Part shown: positions 46,546 through 59,846 of the stretch, piece after piece
Layout: every line of letters begins with the position of its first letter
How positions within the stretch are numbered: position 1 is the first letter of the stretch
Assembly (NCBI GenBank): GCA_963971305.1
Contig: OZ020307.1
Location: 1,005,501-1,069,500 of the forward strand
Direction of reading: 5' to 3'
From: Arcuatula senhousia
Taxonomy: Eukaryota; Mollusca; Bivalvia; Mytilida; Mytilidae
Length of the DNA stretch: 64,000 nt
Notes under the pieces: model-generated
Told to the model about the DNA's origin: nothing
The model's input: the letters and a program-made list of their open reading frames with translations, nothing else
Databases searched by the model: none
Made by a program: the position numbers and the translations under genes

Positions 46546-47362
46546 AGCTATCGACTCAGTTTCCCGGGTGACACTATCCAAGGCTTTGGAGCCCAGGTCA
46601 AGACGCAAGAATGACCGTATACCTTTGGTACTTACATACCACCCTCATAACATCGTTATACGGAACATTCTGTTGCGCAATTTCAAGTCCATCGTCTTGA
46701 AGGACGAACACATGTCGACAGTGTTCGACTCGCCACCCCTGACTGCTTTTCGCAAAGGTAAGAGTTTGAGGCAACATCTTGTCTCCAGTTCATTTGACAA
46801 ATCCAAGAGACGTCCTCGCTCTGACTTTTCAGGCACCAGGGGTTGTGGTCGATCAATCTGTGTCACATGTCCTTTTACCTGGGAGACTGAAGAGATAGTT
46901 GGCCCCTCCAACACCTTCAAGTTGAAGAACGGTTACACCTGCATCTCCGAAAATGTCATTTACGCTATCCGCTGTGCCAAGTGCCTTAAAATTTACGTAG
47001 GAGAAACTTGTCGTCGACTGGGTGACAGATTTGCTGAACACAGGAGAAGTGTTCTCAAATGCGACGACTGCCCAGTCGGCCAGCACTTTTCATTGCCAAA
47101 CCATGGCGTCAAGGATATGCAGGTGACCGTTCTCCTTGAAACATGCACCGGCGAAAAACAAAGACAGTTCCTTGAGCAAAGAATAATCAACTTTTTAGGC
47201 ACTTTTCAACCCTTTGGTATGAATGTAAAAAGCAGACCTTTTCTTAATATATATAAATTAGTCATCAAGTTCAGGATTAAAATACCACGTGATGTTCTTC
47301 GAGTCAATTTTATGTCATTCTGTCCTCGTCAGTCGATGTGTGAACATCTTTCTACTTTTTAG
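46538..47362 (+). pseudogene. Penelope C-terminal GIY-YIG endonuclease
   Basis: 274 codons downstream of the reverse transcriptase. A Cys cluster (GCGRSICVTCPF, about residues 102-113), then VIYAIRCAKCLKIYVGET (140-157, GIY-YIG core), CRRLGDRFAEHRR with the conserved Arg, CDDC, and FLEQRIINFLGTFQPFG with a candidate catalytic Glu (about 213). A one-base deletion near 47235 relative to the inverted half extends the end by ~45 non-homologous residues. The nuclease makes the target nick for Penelope insertion. The reading frame itself is intact but separated from its reverse transcriptase by the frameshift. Confidence 0.85.
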
Positions 47363-47538
47363 CCCCTGAAGAAGGACTTTATATCCGAAAATTTGGGCAC
47401 TCTTGTTTTATTTGTTTTAAAGGTTTTATTTCTTTATATTTCTTATTTAGTTTTTACCTTTTAAATGTGGCTTCACCATCCATTTATTTATCTATTTTAT
47501 TTATACACAAGCCACAGTGCAACATATTTTATTTTATT

Positions 47539-47552
47539 CATTTTCAATATAA
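47539..47552. repeat. Right 14-bp target site duplication
   Basis: Matches 44414-44427. Confidence 0.9.
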
Positions 47553-48150
47553 CGTTTTGTGAATTTAAAAAAATTGCACCATTTTTTTCTAAAGAAATTT
47601 TGACCACATAAAATTTATTAGCTTTCCATAAATTGGTGAAAAATTCAGAAAATTTTACCGTTTAACGATTTAGAAAATTTTATTTAAATTTGACCCCTCT
47701 GGGGGTCAAGGCGGAAGAGCATAAAAAATTGTAAAATTCACCTTTTTGCACTAAGCCGAATCACAACTTTATCACTGAATTTCAAAAAAACTCAAATTTG
47801 ATCAATTTCTACAATCATTCATCTCTCATTTCATTCAAAGATTGTCTTTTTATCATTTAAATTAACATTACAATAGAATTTGAGGGAAAAACTATGTTTT
47901 TATAAGAACTATATTACTGGACAACGAAAATTGAAGGGAGCTAACTGCAACCTCGTACCTAATAGTCCTCAGAAAAGCCTCGGACAGTCTAATAAAATTG
48001 TATTCACATAGAATAGTCTTTTTCCAACTTAACTGCCAAGTTTCAAAGTGATCAGACCAATAACATTGAAATTATAAGCACTTTAAAACACTGGTTGCAT
48101 TTAAGAATTTTGCTCGAAGAAACACCAGGAAAACCCATCAGGCCTATTTG

Positions 48151-51100
48151 CACAGGCGTTTGGGTCCAGGATTTTATTTTATTATAAATAACAAACGTGT
48201 CTATAAAAATTTTCATCTCCTATAGGCAAGAATGTTTGAAAGTTCTAAAAATAGAACAAAATTTACACGCGGAAAACCCCCATATTTTCTCATAGAATCA
48301 AATGTTTTACATGAAATATTGGTGATTCTCTAAATCCTTTCAGTATAATCTCACAATTGGGAACACGTTTATCGTGAAACAATTCGCAATGACTTTGAAT
48401 CTAATCTTTGTTCCATTGAAGCGGGCCAAACAAACCACCACGGACGGAAGTAGTTTAAAATTTTAAAGGGAGACAATATTCTTCTACTTTTTCAAATTTT
48501 ATCATTGAAATGAAATAACCACGTATTTATTATCCTTGAACGTCTTTTTAAAAATTTATGGAACACCCATCGAGTCGTAGTTTGTATGTACGTTTTATTA
48601 TACTACCAACTCGTCAGTAAAAATATTTCAAATAAAATTGAGTCCACATTTTCCGACAAATGATTTGTTCGAACTCGCCCAGATTTTACCTTACTGTAGT
48701 GTCACTCGGAAGTCCTTTTATTTGGCGGAATATTTTTTTCCCTTGAAAATCTTGGCCACTTCCGTCCGTGGTGATCTTTTGTTTCGCTTCGTAGGAAAAA
48801 AGACCCGATGTGAGATTTTTACATACTGACATGCTTTACTTTTGCTTCCTAAAGAGAGTTAAAGCTGAAAGGAGTTATAGAATGTTCTAGTTGTTTATGG
48901 TAAAAAATATTTCTACAAGAAAAAAGGGAGTTTCCGTCAGTACTATGTTTAGAACTTTCAAACATTCTTGCCTTGTGGAAATAGTATAGGGTTGAATCCA
49001 GTATTGAAAGCCCCATTGGATTTAATGCATTACCAACTTTAGAAATAAATTCATAGAAATTTCATCTTTAAAATGCCAAATCTTTCATATTTCATTCAAT
49101 GAAGATAAGATGCAGTAGGTTCTTTTGCATTAATAAAACCATATACCTATGCGGCATATTTTGGCTTTTCACATGTCACTGTTTGTAAACATTGTAATTT
49201 CGCAGTAAATTCCTTTAATACCCATACCTTAATAAATGCACTGGCAAAAAATCAGAATGTACTTTTAATGAAACTTTTTTATGTTTTGGAGTTTGTTCAT
49301 ATACTAGAGATTTTTTTTTAAATTATTTGAAAAATTATCAACCAATCCTGGAGCTCAAAGATGTCAATTACGTACCAGAAAGCTCTCCTACAAAGGGGCG
49401 GGTCTTAATGACGTATGCATATTTACTGAATTCAATCCTATAAGGAAAGAGTTTTCTTCAAATTCTTAAATAAATTATGATTTGCTATATTCTGATGGAT
49501 ACTCTTTGTTTTCATTGTATGACCTTCCACCTATTCCTCTTTCTGGTATTTTGCCAGGTTCATGAAAGTGTGTGTCCATATTGCAGAAAAATGCATTTTG
49601 AAATATCTGACTTCATCTTAGTATTTCTGTCTATAAATACTCTCAGTCTGCCTAGAATTGTAAAACATGATGAATAAAAGCCATTAAATAAATAAGTGCA
49701 TGTTATCTCTCATAATTAGCCAACTGAAACCACTCAAAGATGCACTATAGAAGCTTATATAAAGAAATGATGTACATGCCAGACCATGTTTTACAGCATG
49801 CCTAAAATGAACCAATTTCTGTATTTTGGACCATTTATGTTATGTTTTACACAAAAGAAGAAAACAAGAGTCAGATTTTACAAATTAAATACCTTTTGAA
49901 CATATAAAAACAAAACAAACTATCATTTCATGACCTTAAGGCTCTATATGAAATATCAAAATGCAGGTGTCTAACACACAATTCACTATAAAACACAAAG
50001 GAGATGTCATTTATAAGAATTTATGCATATTATTTGTAAGAATATTAGTGTCTCATACATTCTAGTACAATAATCTCAAAATTTTACCAGTATAATTAGT
50101 AAACAAGACCAGTTCTTAATTTACTTAACAACTGACACTTTTTGGGAGATAAATGGCCTCCTGGAGCCTCTTTTTAATAGAATATGAATTGTATTAAAAC
50201 AATATACAGGTTTTCAGGGAATGTATGGCATAATTAAGATAAAAGGAAGAAGATACTGACAAACATGACCTTATGTTAGAAAATATTTTGACTATATCAA
50301 TTTTTTTATCCGGACTCCCATGGCGGACTAAATTTGTAAAGATCTGAGACATTTCGCAAGTGTCGCGACAAAAAAAAATAGCAACTGTGGAGTGACCTGA
50401 GCTTGCGAAAAGTAAGAATGAATATACATCAATATAAATTTCAAGATTAAAAATCAATTGTTTTGAAATAATTATGATTTCCATGTCTTGTTAAATTACA
50501 ATTAAGGGCTAAATTCATAGAAAATATGTAAAAATGCTGATTCAGCAGTTTTTTCAGTAAACCTGGGTGTGCAGTATGTCAAATTTACTCTGCTTTCACT
50601 TATATCTATGCAAACATAGAAGAAAAGTTCCAAGAAGTTTGAAAATATCAAAATATTCATTCATAATTTACCTCAGGTATAGGGTTGAATCCAGTATTGA
50701 AAGCCCCATTGGATTTAATGCATTACCAACTTTAGAAATAAATTCATAGAAATTTCATCTTTAAAATGCCAAATCTTCCATATTTCATTCAATGAAGATA
50801 AGATGCAGTAGGTTCTTTTGCACTAATAAAACCATATACCTATGCGGCATATTTTGGCTTTTCACATGTCACTGTTTGTAAACATTGTAATTTCGCAGTA
50901 AATTCCTTTAATACCCATACCTCAATAAATGCACTGGCAAAAAATCAGAATGTACTTTTAATGAAACTTTTTTATGTTTTTGAGTTTGTTCATATACTAG
51001 AGATTTTTTTTTAAATTATTTGAAAAATTATCAACCAATCCTGGAGCTCAAAGATGTCAATTACGTACCAGAAAGCTATCCTACAAAGGGGCGGATCTTA

Positions 51101-51205
51101 ATGACGTATGCATATTTACTGAATTCAACCTTATATAGACGAGATGAAAATTTTTACATTCACGTTATTTATAATACAATAAAATCCTGGACCCAAACGC
51201 CTGTG
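48151..51205. mobile_element. hAT-like element with long terminal inverted repeats
   Basis: The left end CACAGGCGTTTGGGTCCAGG is inverted at the right end (CCTGGACCCAAACGCCTGTG), and similarity runs ~75 bp inward. The 8-bp CCTATTTG at 48143-48150 and 51206-51213 is a target duplication; the empty site occurs in the tandem units (ggcctatttggct near 52939). Eight-base duplications suit hAT elements. No transposase ORF. Inside, 48983-49445 is repeated directly at 50676-51130, and 49681-50670 is unique DNA. Unit 1 (41030-42557) has only the left part. Confidence 0.7.
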
Positions 51206-54200
51206 CCTATTTGGCTAAAAAAAAAATTTTTCATAAAATTTAACAAAACTGTTGGCTGAAATCAATAACATTATGTTCTCTGAGCATGAAAAACACAAGT
51301 TTTATCTGAATGGTTTCAAATTTGGGCCCTCTCCCATATTTGCGGATAGGAAATAAGCCATTTTAGCCTTATTGAGGGGTACATATATGGTCATGGGAAT
51401 TTTTTAAGAAAGGAAATTAAATATTGAGTCCAAAAAGGGTTTAAAATGTTAAATACATAATAAGTTTACAAAATAAGACAAAAAACACCATATTCATATG
51501 AAAATTAAGTTCTAAATTGTGTTTGGGAGTACATAAACCATGTGATTTTAGAATGCGTTTTTCCCACATATCACAAAAAACTAATGTTTTAGGGTAAAAT
51601 AATGTAAAATATGGAACAATATGCAAACTTAAAGGTGTTTTTAGCATGAGAGGATGATGTTGAACAGATTTTAACAGCAAAAAGACTAGTTATAGCATTT
51701 TAGATAAAAAATTGTCTAAGACTCATGTGCGAAACAAGGAAAAACAGCCAAATCTACAGCAAGAAATAGTGGATATGTTCAATTATGTGACTTGTTCTAT
51801 GAAATCCAGAGACCTTACATGTGCTATTTTGTGTTGTTTAGCTATTTTTCATTCTAGTTTGACTGGTTTTTCTATGATAAAGCCAATATAGAGAGTTTGA
51901 TTTGATATGGCATTCATAGGTTCAACACAAAAAAGCTTTTATGCTGCCGCAGCCTTATTTTGCAAGTAGTAAAATGATTTTGTGTGAGAAATATTGAATA
52001 AATTTTAGTTTAAACATTTTTCCTACATCACATAAGAAGATTTATAGCTGTTTTAGCCCATGGTAAGTCTTAATCTGCATGCAGTGACCTTTTATTTGTG
52101 AAAATAATACAAAATAAGCCATTTCTATTGAAAATCCCATAGACATACAAATATGCTTAAAATTACCAAAATATTGAGATAAATTCATCAAATAAAGACT
52201 GAAACTGCCACAACTTTTTTATCTGCATGATCACAACAAGACCACATTTTTCATTACTTGATAACTGCAACACTTGCACACAGACCACCCTCCCCCCTCT
52301 AATAAGGCACGAGGTGGTAGTTAGCTCGAAATGCATTTTCAATATAACGTTTTGTGAATTTAAAAAAATTGCACCATTTTTTTTCTAAAGAAATTTTGAC
52401 CACATAAAATTTATTAGCTTTCCATAAATTGGTGAAAAATTCAGAAAATTTTACCGTTTAACGATTTAGAAAATTTTATTTAAATTTGACCCCTCTGGGG
52501 GTCAAGGCGGAAGAGCATAAAAAATTGTAAAATTCACCTTTTTGCACTAAGCCGAATCACAACTTTATCACTGAATTTCAAAAAAACTCAAATTTGATCA
52601 ATTTCTACAATCATTCATCTCTCATTGCATTCAAAGATTGTCTTTTTATCATTTAAATTAACATTACAATAGAATTTGAAGGAAAAACTATGTATTTATA
52701 AGAACTATATTACTGGACAACGAAAATTGAAGGGAGCTAACTGCAACCTCGTACCTAATAGTCCTCAGAAAAGCCTCGGACAGTCTAATAAAATTGTATT
52801 CACATAGAATAGTCTTTTTCCAACTTAACTGACAAGTTTCAAAGTGATCAGACCAATAACATTGAAATTATAAGCACTTTACAACACTGGTTGCATTTAA
52901 GAATTTTGCTCGAAGAAACACCAGGAAAACCCATGAGGCCTATTTGGCTAAAAAAAAAATTATTTCATAAAATTTAACAAAACTGTTGGCTGAAATTAAT
53001 AACATTATGTTCTCTGAGCATGGAAAACACAAGTTTTAGTGAAATATCTGAATGGTTTTAAATTTGGGCCCTCTCCCATATTTGCGGATAGGAAATAAGC
53101 CATTTTAGCCTTATTGAGGGGTACATATATGGTCATGGGAATTTTTTAAGAAAGGAAATTAAATATTGAGTCCAAAAAGGGTTTAAAATGTTAAATACAT
53201 AATAAGTTTACAAAATAAGACAAAAAACACCATATTCATATGAAAATTAAGTTCTAAATTGTGTTTGGGAGTACATAAACCATGTGATTTTAGAATGCGT
53301 TTTTCCCACATATCACAAAAAACTAATGTTTTAGGGTAAAATAATGTAAAATATGGAACAATATGCAAACTTAAAGGTGTTTTTAGCATGAGAGGATGAT
53401 GTTGAACAGATTTTAACAGCAAAAAGACTAGTTATAGCATTTTAGATAAAAAATTGTCTAAGACTCATGTGCGAAACAAGGAAAAACAGCCAAATCTACA
53501 GCAAGAAATAGTGGATATGTTCAATTATGTGACTTGTTCTATGAAATCCAGAGACCTTACATGTGCTATTTTGTGTTGTTTAGCTATTTTTCATTCTAGT
53601 TTGACTGGTTTTTCTATGATAAAGCCAATATAGAGAGTTTGATTTGATATGGCATTCATAGGTTCAACACAAAAAAGCTTTTATGCTGCCGCAGCCTTAT
53701 TTTGCAAGTAGTAAAATGATTTTGTGTGAGAAATATTGAATAAATTTTAGTTTAAACATTTTTCCTACATCACATAAGAAGATTTATAGCTGTTTTAGCC
53801 CATGGTAAGTCTTAATCTGCATGCAGTGACCTTTTATTTGTGAAAATAATACAAAATAAGCCATTTCTATTGAAAATCCCATAGACATACAAATATGCTT
53901 AAAATTACCAAAATATTGAGATAAATTCATCAAATAAAGACTGAAACTGCCACAACTTTTTTATCTGCATGATCACAACAAGACCACATTTTTCATTACT
54001 TGATAACTGCAACACTTGCACACAGACCACCCTCCCCCCTCTAATAAGGCACGAGGTGGTAGTTAGCTCGAAATGCATTTTCAATATAACGTTTTGTGAA
54101 TTTAAAAAAATTGCACCATTTTTTTTCTAAAGAAATTTTGACCACATAAAATTTATTAGCTTTCCATAAATTGGTGAAAAATTCAGAAAATTTTACCGTT

Positions 54201-55324
54201 TAACGATTTAGAAAATTTTATTTAAATTTGACCCCTCTGGGGGTCAAGGCGGAAGAGCATAAAAAATTGTAAAATTCACCTTTTTGCACTAAGCCGAATC
54301 ACAACTTTATCACTGAATTTCAAAAAAACTCAAATTTGATCAATTTCTACAATCATTCATCTCTCATTTCATTCAAAGATTGTCTTTTTATCATTTAAAT
54401 CAACATTACAATAGAATTTGAAGGAAAAACTATGTATTTATAAGAACTATATTACTGGACAACGAAAATTGAAGGGAGCTAACTGCAACCTCGTACCTAA
54501 TAGTCCTCAGAAAAGCCTCGGACAGTCTAATAAAATTGTATTCACATAGAATAGTCTTTTTCCAACTTAACTGACAAGTTTCAAAGTGATCAGACCAATA
54601 ACATTGAAATTATAAGCACTTTACAACACTGGTTGCATTTAAGAATTTTGCTCGAAGAAACACCAGGAAAACCCATGAGGCCTATTTGGCTAAAAAAAAA
54701 ATTATTTCATAAAATTTAACAAAACTGTTGGCTGAAATTAATAACATTATGTTCTCTGAGCATGGAAAACACAAGTTTTAGTGAAATATCTGAATGGTTT
54801 CAAATTTGGGCCCTCTCCCATATTTGCGGATAGGAAATAAGCCATTTTAGCCTTATTGAGGGGTACATATATGGTCATGGGAATTTTTTAAGAAAGGAAA
54901 TTAAATATTGAGTCCAAAAAGGGTTTAAAATGTTAAATACATAATAAGTTTACAAAATAAGACAAAAAACACCATATTCATATGAAAATTAAGTTCTAAA
55001 TTGTGTTTGGGAGTACATAAACCATGTGATTTTAGAATGCGTTTTTCCCACATATCACAAAAAACTAATGTTTTAGGGTAAAATAATGTAAAATATGGAA
55101 CAATATGCAAACTTAAAGGTGTTTTTAGCATGAGAGGATGATGTTGAACAGATTTTAACAGCAAAAAGACTAGTTATAGCACTTTAGATAAAAAATTGCC
55201 TAAGACTCATGTGCGAAACAAGGAAAAACAGCCAAATCTACAGCAAGAAATAGTGGATATGTTCAACTATGTGACTTGTTCTATGAAATCCAGAGACCTT
55301 ACATGTGCTATTTTGTGTTGTTTA

Positions 55325-57450
55325 GGTAGTAAGACACAGTTCGGTTTTGTTTACAAGTTAGTTTCGGAGGGTGACATCCTAGAATTTCTAAAGTAAAATA
55401 CGAAGGTCGAATTTAAGTAGCTATAAATTAAGAATGCCTTATAATTAAGTAACGAAAGTGTGCTCAACTGATAGGGAATCTTTCAGAGATAACATTTTTG
55501 ACAAAACATAAAAATATTCGAAAAAACGGAAGTTTAGCGTCCCTTTTCCGGCATGGTGTCATTTTTGTTTTACCGATCTTTTGAACGTTTTTATTAATGC
55601 TTGTTTTTCAGGTAAAAAATGCGACGTCATTTCTTGAAAAAATAAGCCGGTCGATGTATAGGTTTTTTACTTTTAATAAACAGCCAGGTTTATGTACTTT
55701 CAGAGCATGTATAGCACGATAGAGGATTTAGTGCAGGTTTGAGTCTAATCTAGGCTTGAATTATGGTAAAAATGTGTAAATTTTAGTGTTTTTTCATGTA
55801 TAATTTGTTTTCGGAGTTATCGGTTTGTAATGAAAAGATCTTATTTTTGCAAGTAACAACTAACTGGAAGATAATCTATGGAATGTAAGGATTTCAACGA
55901 TGTATGATAAGTGTTTATAAGGTTAAATATAGTTTTAGAATAGTTATTGGAAGAAGCATATGTGCTGCAAAACTATGGACGTTTCTTACGTTTTACCTAG
56001 AAGTGTGTTTTACTACCATTAACGTAATTGTCAACAATCATACTAGCATTGAACGCGAACTAAATACCTATGTTAATTGGTGGAATTAAAGCTAAATAAA
56101 TATACAACAGATTAGTTAAAAAATTTTTTGGAAAATATTAGTTGTCTTGGAAAAAAGGCCATAGCAACCAAAACAGCATATTTTAAAAATTTCGAGCGAA
56201 AACGTTACGTAACGTTTTGCCAACTTTTCAGCTACATCATTTCTGTTTTTATAAAGGTGAAAACGACCAAATAGACAAAATCTCTTTAAAATAAAATTAA
56301 TGTATGGATACTTATTTATTTGCTGAACTTTTTCGACAGAACTCCGTATTTTGATGCAAAATGTGACGATTTTGTCTCTAAGGAACACGATATTCAAAAT
56401 TGTCGTACTTGGTCTTTACTTTGCAAACTGTGTTAATTTCATAGGTAAAATCTCCCCGGACTTTAAAAAATAATCAATTAAAAGGTAAATGTGAATTATT
56501 TTATCAATAAATAACAAAAATGTGTAAAAATGTTGATTTTCATCTCAGAAACATAAAGACACCATGATATGATATATTTTTCAAAAAATATTGCAAAACT
56601 ACGGTCAAAAGTGAAAATAGGGTTCCAACTTTGACTGGCCACAACTTGGCTTATATATGACCTAAAAGAAATTGCCAAACATCATTTTGTTCCAAATATA
56701 ATCAAGTTTTGAAATATATAAAGCACTTACATACATAAAAAATTGTTTATCTATTAAGGTAGTAAGACACAGTTCGGTTTTGTTTACAAGTTAGTTTCGG
56801 AGGGTGACATCCTAGAATTTCTAAAGTAAAATACGAAGGTCGAATTTAAGTAGCTATAAATTAAGAATGCCTTATAATTAAGTAACGAAAGTGTGCTCAA
56901 CTGATAGGGAATCTTTCAGAGATAACATTTTTGACAAAACATAAAAATATTCGAAAAAACGGAAGTTTAGCGTCCCTTTTCCGGCATGGTGTCATTTTTG
57001 TTTTACCGATCTTTTGAACGTTTTTATTAATGCTTGTTTTTCAGGTAAAAAATGCGACGTCATTTCTTGAAAAAATAAGCCGGTCGATGTATAGGTTTTT
57101 TACTTTTAATAAACAGCCAGGTTTATGTACTTTCAGAGCATGTATAGCACGATAGAGGATTTAGTGCAGGTTTGAGTCTAATCTAGGCTTGAATTATGGT
57201 AAAAATGTGTAAATTTTAGTGTTTTTTCATGTATAATTTGTTTTCGGAGTTATCGGTTTGTAATGAAAAGATCTTATTTTTGCAAGTAACAACTAACTGG
57301 AAGATAATCTATGGAATGTAAGGATTTCAACGATGTATGATAAGTGTTTATAAGGTTAAATATAGTTTTAGAATAGTTATTGGAAGAAGCATATGTGCTG
57401 CAAAACTATGGACGTTTCTTACGTTTTACCTAGAAGTGTGTTTTACTACC
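55325..57450. mobile_element. Composite insertion: 693-bp module, 740-bp centre, 693-bp module
   Basis: Two direct copies of a 693-bp module (55325-56017 and 56758-57450), which look identical by eye, flank 56018-56757. The whole block is inserted in an array unit between TTA (55322-55324) and TTA (57451-57453); uninterrupted units read gttgtttagctattt at that point. Each module ends in GGTAGTAAGACAC / GTGTTTTACTACC (inverted, 12 of 13). No transposase ORF is present; the centre has a 93-codon minus-strand ORF without known features. Confidence 0.85.
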
Positions 57451-58155
57451 TTAGCTATTTTTCATTCTAGTTTGACTGGTTTTTCTATGATAAAGCCAAT
57501 ATAGAGAGTTTGATTTGATATGGCATTCATAGGTTCAACACAAAAAAGCTTTTATGCTGCCGCAGCCTTATTTTGCAAGTAGTAAAATGATTTTGTGTGA
57601 GAAATATTGAATAAATTTTAGTTTAAACATTTTTCCTACATCACATAAGAAGATTTATAGCTGTTTTAGCCCATTGTAAGTCTTAATCTGCATGCAGTGA
57701 CCTTTTATTTGTGAAAATAATACAAAATAAACCATTTCTATTGAAAATCCCATAGACATACAAATATGCTTAAAATTACCAAAATATTGAGATAAATTCA
57801 TCAAATAAAGACTGAAACTGCCACAACTTTTTTATCTGATCACAACAAGACCACATTTTTCACTACTTGATAACTGCAACACTTGTACACAGACCACCCT
57901 CCCCTCTCTTAATAGTCCTCAGAAAAGCCTCGGACAGTCTAATAAAATTGTATTCACATAGAATAGTCTTTTTCCAACTTAACTGACAAGTTTCAAAGTG
58001 ATCAGACCAATAACATTGAAATTATAAGCACTTTAAAACACTGGTTGCATTTAAGAATTTTGCTCGAAGAAACACCAGGAAAACCCATGAGGCCTATTTG
58101 GCTAAAAAAAAAATATTTTATAAAATTTAACAAAACTGTTGGCTGAAATCAATAA

Positions 58156-58559
58156 TTATAGGATAGTTAATTGGGTCGAGTGAATAACCAAAATATGATC
58201 ACGAGTCGGTGAACGCACACAGATTTAAACGAGTGCGCGGAACTTGTTCCTCGCACGAGTTAAATCTCAGTGCGTTCCCGCACGAGTGATCATATTTTGG
58301 TTATTCATGAGACCTAATTGATTATCGTATTTATTACATAGATAAAATGCCGCTAATAAATAGTTTTTAATAGATTTATTTGAATGGCGTATGAATTCAG
58401 ACAGCAGGAGTCATGCCGACAACGCAATACAATTCACGACGTCATAATTGAGTTTGACCGGAAAGGACGCAAGAGTGAAAATATTTTTGTTATTTCACAT
58501 TGTGAATTTACCAGATTTTATTTCACTGGGAAAAATCGGTATTTCATATGCATCTATGT
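58156..58559. mobile_element. 404-bp insertion with AATAA duplication, copy 1
   Basis: Bracketed by AATAA (58151-58155, 58560-58564). Units 51206-55324 lack it. The left half is a 125-bp palindrome (58182-58306, GAATAACCAAAATATGATCAC mirrored, apex near AACTTGTT). The right half has an 89-codon frame running into flanking DNA, not a credible gene. Confidence 0.8.
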
Positions 58560-59846
58560 AATAACATTATGTTCTCTGAGCATGGAAAACACAAGTTTTA
58601 GTGAAATATCTGAATGGTTTCAAATTTGGGCCCTCTCCCATATTTGCGGATAGGAAATAAGCCATTTTAGCCTTATTGAGGGGTACATATATGGTCATGG
58701 GAATTTTTTAAGAAAGGAAATTAAATATTGAGTCCAAAAAGGGTTTAAAATGTTAAATACATAATAAGTTTACAAAATAAGACAAAAAACACCATATTCA
58801 TATGAAAATTAAGTTCTAAATTGTGTTTGGGAGTACATAAACCATGTGATTTTAGAATGCGTTTTTCCCGCATATCACAAAAAACTAATGTTTTAGGGTA
58901 AAATAATGTAAAATATGGAACAATATGCAAACTTAAAGGTGTTTTTAGCATGAGAGGATGATGTTGAACAGATTTTAACAGCAAAAAGACTAGTTATAGC
59001 ACTTTAGATAAAAAATTGTCTAAGACTCATGTGCGAAACAAGGAAAAACAGCCAAATCTACAGCAAGGAATAGTGGATATGTTCAATTATGTGACTTGTT
59101 CTATGAAATCCAGAGACCTTACATGTGCTATTTTGTGTTGTTTAGCTATTTTTCATTCTAGTTTGACTGGTTTTTCTATGATAAAGCCAATATAGAGAGT
59201 TTGATTTGATATGGCATTCATAGGTTCAACACAAAAAAGCTTTTATGCTGCCGCAGCCTTATTTTGCAAGTAGTAAAATGATTTTGTGTGAGAAATATTG
59301 AATAAATTTTAGTTTAAACATTTTTCCTACATCACATAAGAAGATTTATAGCTGTTTTAGCCCATTGTAAGTCTTAATCTGCATGCAGTGACCTTTTATT
59401 TGTGAAAATAATACAAAATAAGCCATTTCTATTGAAAATCCCATAGACATACAAATATGCTTAAAATTACCAAAATATTGAGATAAATTCATCAAATAAA
59501 GACTGAAACTGCCACAACTTTTTTATCTGATCACAACAAGACCACATTTTTCATTACTTGATAACTGCAACACTTGTACACAGACCACCCTCCCCTCTCT
59601 TAATAGTCCTCAGAAAAGCCTCGGACAGTCTAATAAAATTGTATTCACATAGAATAGTCTTTTTCCAACTTAACTGACAAGTTTCAAAGTGATCAGACCA
59701 ATAACATTGAAATTATAAGCACTTTAAAACACTGGTTGCATTTAAGAATTTTGCTCGAAGAAACACCAGGAAAACCCATGAGGCCTATTTGGCTAAAAAA
59801 AAATTATTTTATAAAATTTAACAAAACTGTTGGCTGAAATCAATAA

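Larger units (their letters stand above)
45803..47538 (+). mobile_element. Canonical Penelope-like element, forward 5'-truncated half
   Basis: Plus-strand half. Starts within the reverse transcriptase and ends with the 3' region containing a small hairpin (GATGT-GTGA-ACATC, 47334-47347) and cccctgaagaaggac. The right target duplication follows immediately. Confidence 0.85.
42558..49680. repeat. Tandem duplication, unit 2, carrying the Penelope insertion
   Basis: Same content as 38576-42557 plus a 3,125-bp gain (Penelope dimer and target duplication). Ends at gatgaataaaag, the same words that close unit 1. Unit 1 lacks the insertion, so the duplication came first. Confidence 0.9.

Noticed and set aside
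47365..47400. Hammerhead-like words (CTGAAGA ... GAAA) in the Penelope 3' region
   Set aside because: The CUGANGA and GAAA boxes are present, but stem II is not closed next to the core and no NUH site with a pairing stem I was found.
53183..53422. A 79-codon minus-strand ORF repeated five times (51441, 53183, 54925, 58745, 60436)
   Set aside because: It is identical because the DNA unit is tandemly repeated; there is no signal peptide, domain or independent codon conservation.
55325..57450. LTR retrotransposon interpretation of the direct 693-bp repeats
   Set aside because: Ends are not TG...CA, the target duplication is only 3 bp, no primer-binding site or polypurine tract is evident, and no gag/pol is present.
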